64,000 nucleotides of DNA from Orychophragmus violaceus (Eukaryota; Streptophyta; Magnoliopsida; Brassicales; Brassicaceae). Positions 55,328 through 64,000 of the stretch are shown here, one piece after another. Within the stretch, counting starts at the first letter, position 1, and the number at the start of each line of letters is the position of its first letter. The stretch covers positions 26,817,615 through 26,881,614 of the forward strand of contig CM058233.1 of assembly GCA_030180135.1 (NCBI GenBank). Reading direction: 5' to 3'. The position numbers and the translations under genes are program-made. The notes beneath the pieces are model-generated. The model saw only the letters and a program-made list of their open reading frames with translations. It did not search any database and had not been told where the DNA came from.

Positions 55328-58282
55328 TTAAAAATAAGAGAGGGGGGGATAACGCCCCAGCAAAGTTCTACAAAAAAGGGGGACATCGTCCACCCACAAC
55401 AAAGTCTTACAAAGGGGGGGGGGGACTAAACCACCCCGGAAAAGCAAAAAACAAAATTTATTACAAGTCAAAACAGGCGGAGGAAGAGTTCGGGACGGTT
55501 CGGTCAGAGGAGCATCCGACGCCGAGGTTGGTAATGCCTCTGGCAGCAATGAGAAAGTCTCGGCCAATACGAGCTGCGCGCCTTCAAGAAATTTCAAAGC
55601 TTCGACCACCTCCGTCGACATCAGATTCGCGTTAGTCCCGAACTCATCGAGTAGGGCAACGTCGTCTGTTTGATGATCGGCAGCCGGAGGCTGGAAAGGA
55701 CGAGGAGAGGGAGGATTGTAGTCACAGACCTTCAACGGGACCAGAGAGATCATAAAGAACTCGTTGAAAATATCAGGAGTGTTGACCTTTTCGATCCACT
55801 TGTTCCACCTCTCCTTATCCATCGAGAGCTCCTCAAAAACTTCGTCGGGGACAGCCACCCCCTTCTCATCTCGAAGGAAGCAGAGATACTCTATGGTCCC
55901 GGAATACTGACTAAGGTTCATGTACGCATCGTTTTCAGCCCGATTCAAGGCAAACGCCTCCTTCAATTATTGAAGACGAAAGGCGTACTTCTCAGTCAGA
56001 ACCTTGCGACTATTTATGAGATCACCAATCTCCACCGACGAAGTATTCCCTCCTTGGACACCTCCTCAGCACGGCGAAGCTTCTCTTGAGCCAGTTCAGT
56101 AGAGAGGCTCTCCTTGTACGCTGTGAGCTCCTGGTTGCGAGTCTCGTGCAACTTGACATGCTCATAAGAAGTAGCGACCTGATCTTCAAATTCTCCTTGC
56201 TTACTCTGAGAAGCTCGGAATCAAGCTTGAGCTTCTCCAGCTCCTTCGTCCTCTGAGCTAGTTCCTCGCTAAGCTTGGCAGTACGTGAGTGTAGCTGATG
56301 ATTCATATAAAAATGTATGAATTCATCATTGAGACTCCCTTAAAGGACGGTAAAGAATTAAGACAAGGTCCGAAAAATTGATTTGCGACATAAGCGATAG
56401 ACCTCTAAAACACTCACATCGATGAAAAACTTCGAGATACCGCAGTATACACTCGACTTATACATCTAACAAACCGCGCAGGGCGGGATAGCCTCGAAGG
56501 AGATGTTTCGGAAGACCTCACCACAGTAGTATTCATACGGATTCTTCAGCTTATCCCCCTGAAGAGCAAAAGACCTGTTCTTCGAACTCTGGGATGCGCT
56601 CCCGATTCTCAGATGCTTGTTGGAATCCGAACCATCAGAACAGTTGGCAACCTTGGAAGATCTTTTCTTCGCCCCAGCAGGAAGCGCCGATGTCCCAGGA
56701 GGACCAGAGGTCGAAACATGTTGAGAGGAAGGCGAAGGAAGGACTCTCTTGTCAAGAGGAGGGGGAGGCACCTCGGCCGAGGTCCCCAATTTAGAACTCT
56801 TCCGGAGCAGCGGGGACGATGTCCCCTCTACCTCGTCCTCGACACGAGAAACATCATCCCTCTTTCTCGAATCCTCGGCACCGTCAACCAGCTTCTTTGA
56901 TGTCGGCTGGGACGGATTCCTTTTGGATTCCTCAGCCCTTTTCTTATAGGCATCACTGGAAACCCGTCTCTCTCCCCTCGTGGATTGTGACCTGGGAGAA
57001 ACTGGCTTAGTGACCGGAGGACGGCTCGAATCACCTTGTCTATCGACATCCGAAGGTTTCGAAGTCTTCTTCAGATCGATAACCATGCTCGGGATGGTTT
57101 TCCGCACCTTACCCATTTTCTTCGCTGCTTGAAATACTGGGAAGTCAGTCCAAAAGAACAAATACAAATAAGAAATCAGGGGACGTCGGGGAAACTCACT
57201 AATTTTCTTGGGTCCTTCGGTCTCGGGCCAAGTTTGCAAACCGAGCTCGGAAAATTTCCTACCGGCGTCGCTTAAGAATTCCTTGTTGAGAATATTTGGA
57301 TTGAGACGAGCTACAAAAACAAAACAAGAAAATCATGGTTAGAGTAAACGACGGAAAGGAACATCAACATCCAACCGATCGGTCAACTACCAACGGAAAG
57401 GTTCCATTCATTGACGACTAGGGCATCAGGATCAGGAAACCAGTGCTCGTCAATCCTGACAAAGAAGTATTTCCTCTGCCAGTCATGAGTCTTACTGGAT
57501 TTTACCCCAGTTCACAACTTATACTGCGGACGTAGATTAACCTGAATCCACTCCGGCCTCTTAGACACAATGTTCAATTGACCGAAGCATTCGAACAGCT
57601 CAACTGTGAGTGGAATCCCAAGAATTACACTGAGCTCAAGCGGGCTGGTTAAGTTAATGATACCCGCAAGGTTAAGCTGGGTGAAGGCTATCTTGAACTT
57701 CGCGCAAAAATCAACCAACGCCTTCGGCAGCGGAAATCGAAGATTCCTAATGTGGAAGAAGGATTCGTACAAACAAGCAAAGTTTGGAGGAGTGTTCCAA
57801 GGACGCTGCGAATTAGAAGGCAGGAGAACCTCGACGCCTCTACACCCAGGAAGAGCTTTCAACAAAGCCAGAGACTCTTCAGTGGAAGAGGTCGGCAAAA
57901 CGCCGAAATCGTCTACCGACCGAGAGGAAGATGCCCGAACTGCCTCCCTCTTGGAAACAAGTTTCTCTTTACCATAGCCTGAGGAGGCCTCTCTCAGCGC
58001 AAGAGGAATATGGTCGTCGGCATGATCGTTCACATCATCTTGAAGAGACGCGAAATGTCTCCGAGATAATTCCCGACCCAAATTCACAGAACCCGAGTTG
58101 GGTGAGGACGAGGAACAGACACTTTCTCCCTCAAAAGCACCCGCGCTCGCGGTACTGGCATAATTTTTACTAGACTCGGCATGAATTCGCATATCGGCAG
58201 GGAATTTCACAAAAGAAAGAAAGGATATAAATAGAGAAGATGAGGAAGGTTTAAAAGAGGGGATACCTGAATTTACTTCCAA
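55328..58282 (-). pseudogene. Antisense gene of the Tat element (PF04195-like), with introns
   Basis: Minus-strand exon 1 (about 58282-57391) encodes a Ser-rich N-terminus and a conserved region with TPPNFACLYESFF, FPLPKALVDFC and ELSVILGIPLTVELFECF. It resembles the family annotated as putative gypsy-type transposon (PF04195). It has one in-frame TGA at 57512-57514, after which the frame continues to 57391. GT-AG introns are inferred at 57390-57311 and 57199-57137. Exon 3 (57136-56466) is a Lys/Ser-rich linker. A coiled-coil segment (56300-56150, KLSEELAQRTKELEKLKLDSELL) and an acidic tail (55966-55328) follow. Function is unknown. Its presence antisense to gag-pol and next to the 3' LTR is characteristic of Tat elements. 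Confidence 0.72.
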
Positions 58283-58573
58283 AGAATGAAATGGCGAGAA
58301 GCGAAGAGGAGAAGCGAAATTTATAGAAATGAGGAAGTAGGGAGTCTTCCGAGGGACGCAACTTTACCTCTCGAACGAGCGCGACCCTGCAGCTTCCCGA
58401 GACACGTGTCCTAGAATGATTGGCCGAAGAAGAAGCGTCTCGAATACGCAATTTAATGGAGGAACACATGGAGGCAGTCGGTTCAAATCAAATCTCAGCA
58501 CGCGATATTTCGACTATTGGGACGAAGTTGCAAAAAAAAATCCGCCGACCTAAAGCGATACCCGGTGCGCCGA

Positions 58574-58594
58574 ACTGGGGGGGGGGGGTCTTAC
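58574..58594 (+). promoter_or_regulatory. G-rich polypurine tract candidate
   Basis: AACTGGGGGGGGGGG directly precedes TCTTAC and the 3' LTR. The run of twelve G is long for a PPT, possibly expanded. Confidence 0.5.
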
Positions 58595-59129
58595 TGTTAG
58601 AGGTGAGATTATCACCCCTTTAAGACCCAGCCCAATAACAGAAATGTCCAACAGAGATTCGGCCTGAAGGAAATGAAGGCCCGCCAAGGTTGAAGGAGCT
58701 TGGCAGAAATCGAAGGAGCCCGGCGAATGTATTTGTCAACCTGCAAAACAGAAGAGGATAAATGTTAAATTAAGATTTATTCTGAATAGGATAAGGAGAG
58801 AATATCCATAAGGAAATATTTTAATTATTATTTTGTAAAGAATATCAGAGAGAATATAGGGAAAAAACCCTAGATCCTCTGATATAAATATATTTCACCT
58901 GCGCGGAAAAAGACTAAGTTCACAATTCATACACATATACTCACGAAAAACCCTAGAAATAGCGATCATCGATCGGTTCCGGATCGGTTCCGGCTCGATT
59001 TTCGAAAAACCCCAGATTTTCCGGTCTAAACCTGTTCTTGCTTTTTAATTCTTATTTAATCTCATATCCAAGTCTCTAATTTCTATTCGATTTAATAAAT
59101 TGAATATTATTTGATTTCCTCAATCAACA
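58595..59129 (+). repeat. 3' LTR of the Tat-type element
   Basis: Starts TGTTAGAGGTG, ends ATCAACA, followed by TSD CAAGA. Confidence 0.88.
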
Positions 59130-59134
59130 CAAGA

Positions 59135-60109
59135 CATAAGATGATTAATTAGTAATCTATTTTGTGTATTTCGTATGTAGTTTCTCTATATGTGGTTAAG
59201 ATATGCTATTGGAAAGGATAGTAGATAATGCGGTAGCAAGTGAGTAGAACAAGCAAGACTTAGAGTTGGTTCCCATACCAAATAAAAAGGTGTTTTTATC
59301 CTAGAGCTTAAATCACATCAATTAAATAATTCCCCTCTCGTGGCATAAAACCAACTTATCTCATTGAATCTAAGTCATCATTCGTAAACAAGTAAATTCA
59401 ACAACATAGAGATGCAAACAAGTTCGACATGCTTACTAAATATGTCTATAATCAGTGTTAGTGTTCTAAACATAGTCTATTTAATCCAATTCACCAATCA
59501 ACCATGTGGTGTTTAAGAGATTAATTTCTGATATTAGAGCTAGGTGTGCATGCTACACATGCATTAAGAACAGAAATAGACATGTGCTTAAATTGATCTA
59601 ATGGAAGCACCACTTTAAAAATCAAAGCTATTTAGCAAAGAATGAATATATTCCATTTAAAAACTCTTAAACCCATCACAAAATTTGCTCAATCACCAAC
59701 AAAGAAATCACAGCGTTACAAAATCAAAATTTCATAATAACAAAGGTATAGAAAGATTCTATGTATTAAGATACAAAAGATGAGATCCTCAACCAGTGAA
59801 CAAAGAAGATAAAAGCAGAAATACAATGGAAAGCACGAGACTTTTGGTTATTTTTTAGTTGGAGGCTTGTCAAGCTCCACTCAACAAGGTGGTTGTCTCA
59901 ATTCCATGGCTCATTTTTTTTTGTTTGTATAGGTGTAGAAGGTGACTATAGAGAATCGCTGCATATTTTGAAAAAATCTTTGCAGATTTAGAAAGCTTCC
60001 CAAACTTATGAACTGGTCATCTGTCGATCACATGGGATGATTGGTCAATTGACTCCTTTGATCGATCGATCACTAAGCATTAGCATCAGTGTATTTTTCG
60101 ATCATGCCT
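59135..60109. other. AT-rich intergenic sequence
   Basis: No coding domain or terminal repeat seen. The segment 59830-60060 may contain the start of a transposon, but I see no recognisable motif before the LINE homology. Confidence 0.5.
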
Positions 60110-61729
60110 CTATGGAAAATCTTAAATTATTTGTCATGATGATGAATATCCTTTCTCTGATGCTGAATCGGGCTGCTGAACGGGGTCAATTTAGTTATCA
60201 TAATGGCTGTGAGGATATGGGTCTCACCCACCTTTGCTTTGCGGATGATTTGTTAATTTTCATCAAGGGGGATGAAGCTTCGCTTGTGGGAGTTCTGCAA
60301 GTTCTATCAGATTTTGAAAACATGTCTGGATTAGCCGTCAACCTCGAGAAAACTCCCATGTTTTGTGCTGGGGTGGATGAGGGTACTTTACAGCGGTTCT
60401 ATCAGGTCCACAACCTGAAGTCGGCCAGCCTTCCAATCCGTTATCTGGGACTCCCTCTTTCTTCTAAGAAGCTTTCCCATAAAGACTATGATCCCCTGAT
60501 CCTTCAAATCAGGAAAAAGCTTGGATCCTGGACGAATAAGACTCTATCGATGGCTGGTCGCCTTACTCTGTTATCATCTGTCATATCTGGAATTATAGGT
60601 TTCTGGTCTTCGGCTTTTTTCATTCCGAAGATGGTTCTGAAAAAAATAAATGGTTTATGCAGCTCTTTCTTCTGGCATGGGACTATTGGAATATCTACTG
60701 GTGCAAGAGTTTCATGGCTGGATATTTCCTTTCCTAAAAAGGAGGGGGGCTTAGGGATAAGAAACTTCGAAAGTTGGAATGAAACCTGCACACTAAAGCT
60801 AATATGGATGCTATTCTTTAGAGCAGGTTCAATCTGGGTGGCATGGATTCGACGAAAGTATTTATCCTCTCTTCCTTTCTGGGCACTTAATGAAAACAAA
60901 TCCTCTTACTCTTGGGCCTTCAGGCGTATCTTAAAACTGAGATCAAAGGCCATCCGGTTCATCAATACTGAGATTGGGAACGGGGACTCCACCTTTTTCT
61001 GGTGGGATCCCTGGACTCCCTTTGGTGTCTTGTACCATTTCCTTGACTGTGACAAGCACTCGCATTTGGGTATTCCCCTTGATGCTACTATCAGTGACCT
61101 TAGGAATGATTCCGTCTTGAATCTGCCCTCGGTGAGAACTGATAAACAAGTCCAGCTGCTGGCTTTTTATTACTACTGTGTCCTATTCTTCTGTTTCTGA
61201 CCGCACTCAGTGGACTGTTAACGGGGTTAAGCGCAACAAGTTTATCTCTCGGGATGTCTGGAATGAGATTAGAACTTCAAAGCCTCCAGTTCATTGGGCG
61301 CCTTTGATATGGCATAAGGCTAACACACCCGTCATGCTTTAACCTCTTGGCTCTTTGTTCTAAATCGGAACCCAACTCTGGACAGAATGGTTAAATGGGG
61401 CATTGATACTGAATCTACTTGCTTGCTCTGTGGACTAACAAGTGAAACTAGAGATCATCTCTTTTTTGTTTGCTCTTATTCGCAGCAGGTATGGAAAGCA
61501 ATCATGACAACCTGCATATCAACAATCCACCGGTGGGCTGGTCTGCAACTCTTCTCTGGCTGGATGGGAATAGCTGGAGCCGGGTCTTGAAGCTCAGCAT
61601 TCTCCAAGGATGGCAGGCCACTATATATGGGCTTTGGCATGAGAGAAATAACAGGTTACATAGGGGCCTAACTCTTCCTTCTTCTAAGGTCTCCTCTTGT
61701 ATCCATGATTCTCTGAAGCTCAAATGTGC
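60110..61729 (+). mobile_element. 5'- and 3'-truncated LINE (ORF2 C-terminal half)
   Basis: Begins in the RT palm. LTHLCFADDLLIF (RT catalytic FADD) lies at about 60222-60260, followed by LPIRYLGLPLSSKKL, FPKKEGGLGIRNFESWN and WWDPWTPFG. One frame is open from 60037 to 61200, then frameshifted. A zf-RVT segment with CLLCGLTSETRDHLFFVC starts at about 61420. The 3' end is cut by the LTR beginning at 61730. It belongs to a lineage different from the LINE at 21726 (different residues throughout). Confidence 0.82.
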
Positions 61730-62267
61730 TGTAAGATCGTAACTCGGTCTATCCAAAGATAGCAAGAGTTTTAGGTTTGAAATTAGGGATTCTAAAAGAA
61801 GAATTAGTGAATACGATGAGAATTGGGAAATTAGGGTTTATAAGCCGGTTTTCCGAGATGGAAGCCGGTAAAAGAGAGTTCTAAAGTCGCCGGAGAGATT
61901 TTAGGTTAAATTCGCTCTAAAGTCTCTCAGGCTCAAAGATAATAAGAAAAGCGTGTTCTTTATTGAATATTGGGGTTCCCTTATATAGGGTTACAAGTCG
62001 GTTTATATAAAAAGAAAATAAGAGATAATTACGAATATTTCCTAATAACTCGGCTTCGTCTTGATACGGAATATTTCCTTCTACCGACTTTCTTGCGCGG
62101 CGCCTTTGGACCACACACCTTCCAAACCCTAATGTGAAAGCCGGCTATCCCAAGTTCGGTTTAACCTAAGTTTTACCGCCTTGGGCTTTATTTCCGACTT
62201 TCCACTTTGGGCCGATCTAAACTCATGAATAGGCCTTCTTTGGAAAGTGCTAATATTGACTCCAACA
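61730..62267 (-). repeat. 3' LTR of a second Tat-type element (minus strand)
   Basis: Ends in TCCAACA at 62267. On the minus strand it starts TGTTGGAGTC, and its other end is TGTAAGATCG (plus) at 61730, giving TG...CA. It contains AT-rich promoter-like sequence and cuts a LINE frame. The partner LTR lies beyond the right edge of the window. Confidence 0.65.
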
Positions 62268-62286
62268 ATAAGCTCCCCCAGTGTGG
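62268..62286 (-). promoter_or_regulatory. Polypurine tract of the second Tat-type element
   Basis: Minus-strand CACTGGGGGAGCTTAT abuts the LTR border at 62267, which fixes this element as minus-oriented. Confidence 0.65.
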
Positions 62287-62760
62287 CGACTTGAATTCAA
62301 GTCGGCATTACGAGGAGTTAACTTGGTTTAAGAGATGATTTTTGTAGGCCCAATGTTTGTTGCCCCGCGAACTCTATTTTTCTTTAGGCCCACATTCTTT
62401 TCGGGCTGATCTGTCCTGGCTTGGTACGGAGAATATTAACGGACCGGTTTAGGTTTGTTGGTGATTCGGCGAAATCGGAATTGATTTTTGGTTTAATCAC
62501 CGGATAGGTATGAAACACGAATCGTCGCCTCGGTAGTGATGTGCCTCGATTTATGCGCCGTCATTTTTTCTATAAGTAGCTCTCTCTCGCTTCTTACTCT
62601 CTCATTTCGCTCAAGAGAAGAAGTTTGGAAGGTAATCCTCTCTCTCTCGATATTTATTTTTCCGGTTATCGCTCCGCCGTTGCTCCGTTTTAGGTTCTAT
62701 AGCTTTTTAGATCGAATCATCGTTTTTCTCTTGCGTTCTTCATTTGTTCTTCAACCAGTC

Positions 62761-63320
62761 ATGTCTTTGATCCGTTGTTCAACGAGTAAAGACAAAGAAG
62801 TGGTTTCCGTCTCGTCTGCGGAAGATTCTCCAAGTCGCCAGTCCATTTCCCCTGCTTCCTCGTCTTCGGGTACTTCATCCGACTTGAGAAATAATCCTGC
62901 TCATTTTGAAATTGAAGAGCTCCGACGTCGTCGCGAGGCATCTCGTCAGACCGATGCTGCTGAGAGTTCTGGTCGGGAAGATTTGATCATACCTCGGCTA
63001 CGGGATTCTGATGATAATGAAGGTGACACCGTCGTTGGTCAAGACGGTTCTGGAGATGACATTCCCCCCGCATTGCCGGTTGATCCTTACGAGATTTTTA
63101 GTAACGTCGTTGGGACCAAATCGAACGCGACTTCAGTGAGATCTATGCTTCGAGACTGCGGAGCGGATCCGAGGATCAAAGTCATCATTCCTTTCCCACT
63201 TGACCATCCCTGGAGCCCTCCTCCGGGATACATGACTCTTTATGAGTCGTACTTCATCAATACCGATACTGGGGGCAGTCGTTGTTTGTTTCCTCTACCT
63301 GACTTGTTGACGCACGCTTT
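62761..63320 (+). pseudogene. Antisense gene of the second Tat-type element, truncated
   Basis: The frame opens upstream at 62536. The Met at 62761 begins a Ser/acidic-rich N-terminus. The same conserved block as the antisense gene at 57512-58282 follows (PWSPPPGYMTLYESYF and FPLPDLLTHA). Homology stops near 63320, where unrelated sequence begins. It is antisense to its own element, as in the first Tat element, and lies about 490 bp from the LTR. Confidence 0.7.
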
Positions 63321-64000
63321 TGTTTTCTTAGTTTTTCAAAATTTGTTTTATTGAGTCAAAATTTGTATGAAACTATGATTTTTCAAGGAAAATTTTCGCT
63401 TGAACAGGAACTAAGTGACCATTGGACAGACTTGCATAGCCTCTATGACTATTAGAAAACTCAGGCACGGAACAACCTACTGGGAACACCCACATCACCT
63501 CAGGTATCAGAGGATCCTTTTACTGACTTCAACCTTAATACTGACTTAGATTTCTCACCTAAGGGCTTGGTATACTTTGTGTCGGATTCCCTTGTTAGTT
63601 CTGACACAGTCTGTCAACCTATCCTATCTAGTCCCCTTCTCCCCTTCCATAAAAAAAAAGATAATAAACTGAGGATGAGTTAGTAACTCCGAAGTGGTCA
63701 CAGGAGTGGTAGAGACCCCTATTATCTCCTGTGCTATCCATGAAATGTGTCCAAAGTACACCCCATAACGGGAAGAACACTGATAAAAAAATAAAATGAT
63801 ACCCAATGTGGGAAAAATCAGTTGTTAAAGAAGGGAAAAAGAGAAGAAAGGGACTAGAGAAAGATAGTATGGTGGTCTAGAGCTGATAAAGTAAGAACCC
63901 ATGTGCCCTTTGATCGATACTCCTTAGGTGAGACCGCACTTAAATACTTGCAGAAGTCAGTAGGGAGAATTTGAATGCTTGAATGTGATTGTGGAGTTTA
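63321..64000. other. Unassigned sequence at the right edge
   Basis: An AT-rich beginning, then a segment with TAGTAACTCCGAAG and GGAGTGGTAGAGACCCC words and an A9 run at 63651. It interrupts the antisense gene and so is probably another transposon, but I recognise no domain or terminus. Confidence 0.35.

Larger units (their letters stand above)
51546..59129 (+). mobile_element. Tat-type Ty3/gypsy element lacking RT, RNase H and integrase
   Basis: LTRs at 51546-52068 (523 bp, first base pair mutated to TA) and 58595-59129 (535 bp) are flanked by the 5-bp TSD CAAGA. The order inside is primer site, gag, zinc knuckle, protease, tandem repeats, an antisense gene, and a G-rich tract. No RT (xxDD), RNase H or integrase motif occurs between the protease end (54452) and the 3' LTR. 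The antisense gene with a PF04195-like domain places it in the Tat/Ogre-type group. LTRs show many differences, so it is not young. Confidence 0.85.

Overview
This is plant nuclear DNA, most probably from a Brassicaceae species. The one near-complete host gene is a broken GH3 acyl-amido synthetase that reads like the Arabidopsis group II genes, and the captured gene fragments (HMG/ARID protein, signal-recognition-particle receptor alpha, epsilon-COP, cyclophilin, UBP-type protease) also read closest to Arabidopsis homologues. These assignments come from recalled family sequences, not from a search. No intact host gene is visible. The window is a repeat-rich, nested transposon landscape of pericentromeric or knob type.

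Layout. 1-7143: minus-strand LTR retrotransposon with a 3.6 kb LTR and an essentially non-coding interior (LARD-like). 7144-9560: decayed endogenous pararetrovirus (Caulimoviridae-like) polymerase. 9561-11858: unassigned. 11859-19648: very young Ty1/copia element on the minus strand (two 661-bp LTRs, TSD GTAAG) whose gag-pol frame is broken by one UAG in the Gag zinc knuckle. 21726-24251: 5'-truncated LINE carrying a nested solo LTR. 24539-25335: retroposed segment with a 15-bp TSD. 25757-27989: Harbinger-like element or MITE pair enclosing a chimera of SRP-receptor-alpha and epsilon-COP fragments. 28661-31598: second Harbinger-like element (TSD TAA) holding an intron-containing ARID/HMG fragment and a nested miniature copia derivative.

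31609-40991 is the most unusual part. Two head-to-tail, almost identical 4.69-kb MULE-like units are joined by 5 bp, and one 9-bp TSD (AAGTTATAT) flanks the pair. Each unit carries about two dozen dispersed fixed-length dyads of the form CAGAC-N10-GTCTG.

43476-45901: GH3 pseudogene with three lesions and a SINE in its intron. 45979-51116: minus-strand Helitron with cyclophilin and UBP fragments. 51546-59129: plus-strand Tat-type Ty3/gypsy element (TSD CAAGA) that kept gag, protease and a spliced antisense gene but lost reverse transcriptase, RNase H and integrase. 60110-61729: LINE fragment. 61730-63320: 3' end of an oppositely oriented Tat-type element with its own copy of the antisense gene. 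The last 0.7 kb is unassigned.

The parts do not form a pathway. They record repeated insertion, gene-fragment capture by three independent DNA elements within 25 kb, and decay. All boundaries and identities come from reading the sequence by eye.
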